This document shows, piece by piece, positions 63,756 to 64,000 of a DNA stretch of 64,000 bases. Both the position numbers and the translations under genes were made by a program. Location of the stretch: assembly GCA_947476065.1 (NCBI GenBank), contig CANJPG010000004.1:1-64000 (forward strand), written 5' to 3'. The stretch's first letter is position 1; every line of letters begins with the position of its first letter. The stretch comes from Fidelibacterota bacterium. Its GTDB lineage: Bacteria; Pseudomonadota; Alphaproteobacteria; Rhodospirillales; Rhodospirillaceae. The notes under the pieces are model-generated. The model saw nothing but the letters and a program-made list of their open reading frames with translations, was not told the DNA's origin and searched no databases.

Positions 63756-64000
63756 CCTTCGGCCTTCGCCACGGCGGTCTCGAGGGATTGCAGTGCGCCC
63801 AGGAATTTCTTGGGCTCGAAAGCTTCGTCCTTTTCCACGGCGTCGTAACACTTGTCGAGCACCGCCAGCAGCCCCTTGTGCTGCGCCGGCGACAACATGC
63901 GCTCGTCCTTCATGGCGTCGATGATCGCCGCCAGCGCCATGGTCGCCTGTTCGGCGGCGGCATAGTCCACGTACTCGCCGCGCAGGCCGTGGCTGATGAC
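63752..64000 (-). CDS. Partial gene running off the window, unknown function
   Basis: The C-terminal 82 residues are visible; the frame stays open to the window edge (SHGLRGEYVDYAAAEQ), so the true start lies beyond 64000 or at an internal codon (GTG 63970 or the Met in EQATMALAAI). The visible part is helical (LSPAQHKGLLAVLDKCYDAV, FLGALQSLETAVAKAEG) with one Cys. I recognise no family. Its stop overlaps the TTG start of the MFS gene, so both are likely co-transcribed. Confidence 0.65.
   Translation of the reverse strand, partial: VISHGLRGEYVDYAAAEQATMALAAIIDAMKDERMLSPAQHKGLLAVLDKCYDAVEKDEAFEPKKFLGALQSLETAVAKAEG

Overview
The window looks like one contiguous chromosomal segment of a GC-rich alphaproteobacterium. 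The reasons are a HIG1-type small membrane protein, a SUF operon led by an Rrf2-type regulator and including SufT, the 7-bp GTTAACC and 8-bp AATGTTAT type operators, a DUF3445 protein, a SapC protein, a Bradyrhizobium-type GH17-GT2 glucan synthase and a lysine-repeat micro-protein. I cannot place it to genus; Rhodospirillales-like is a guess. I saw no rRNA, tRNA, insertion sequence, prophage or CRISPR array. Several genes appear to start with TTG or GTG, often as four-base overlaps with the preceding stop codon.

Layout. 1-800: HIG1-family membrane protein and a stand-alone receiver protein. 800-7246 (minus): complete SUF iron-sulfur operon in the order Rrf2 regulator, sufB, sufC, sufD, sufS, sufU, sufT, sufA, with a palindrome over the likely promoter. 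7365-8054: formyltransferase-like protein. 8051-13558: divergent zinc regulon; a 19-bp Zur-type box at 11413 separates znuA, a small Cys-containing secreted protein and a TonB-dependent receptor (minus) from zur-znuC-znuB (plus). 13647-16396: kdpD-like and kdpE genes with no kdpFABC nearby. 16495-21170 (minus): ECF sigma factor, small membrane protein, MFS exporter and an OmpR-class two-component pair. 21513-25225: a surface-antigen gene split by an amber codon, a cyclic-nucleotide-binding protein, yaaA, an AlkA-type glycosylase and SapC. 25428-32932: a class III cyclase gene split at a C9 tract, a cupredoxin / GGDEF-EAL / outer-membrane protein operon and an AI-2E family transporter. 32933-33935: gene-poor stretch with Z-DNA-prone sequence, terminators and a 23-residue lysine-rich peptide. 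33971-49046: metabolic and housekeeping genes (aminotransferase, hydrolase, cysK, GNAT, DUF885, peptide-binding protein, DUF3445, GH17-GT2 glucan synthase, rlmJ, hrpB). 62182-64000: small unknown gene, MFS transporter and a partial gene.

The most unusual part is 49312-62181: seven tightly spaced plus-strand genes that look like an electron-transfer chain from the cytoplasm to the cell surface. They encode (1) a flavin oxidoreductase fused to two cyclic-nucleotide-binding domains and a four-cluster [4Fe-4S] module; (2) a b-type-cytochrome-like membrane protein; (3) an FHA-like domain, one membrane helix and a ten-heme periplasmic cytochrome in one chain; (4) a small secreted protein; (5) a tandem GlcG/HbpS-type protein; (6) a predicted outer-membrane beta-barrel; and (7) a ten-heme cytochrome with C-terminal LVIVD-type repeats. 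The parts resemble porin-cytochrome conduits, but the input module and its apparent second-messenger control are not the textbook Mtr, Pio or Cym arrangement. The electron donor and acceptor cannot be read from the sequence.
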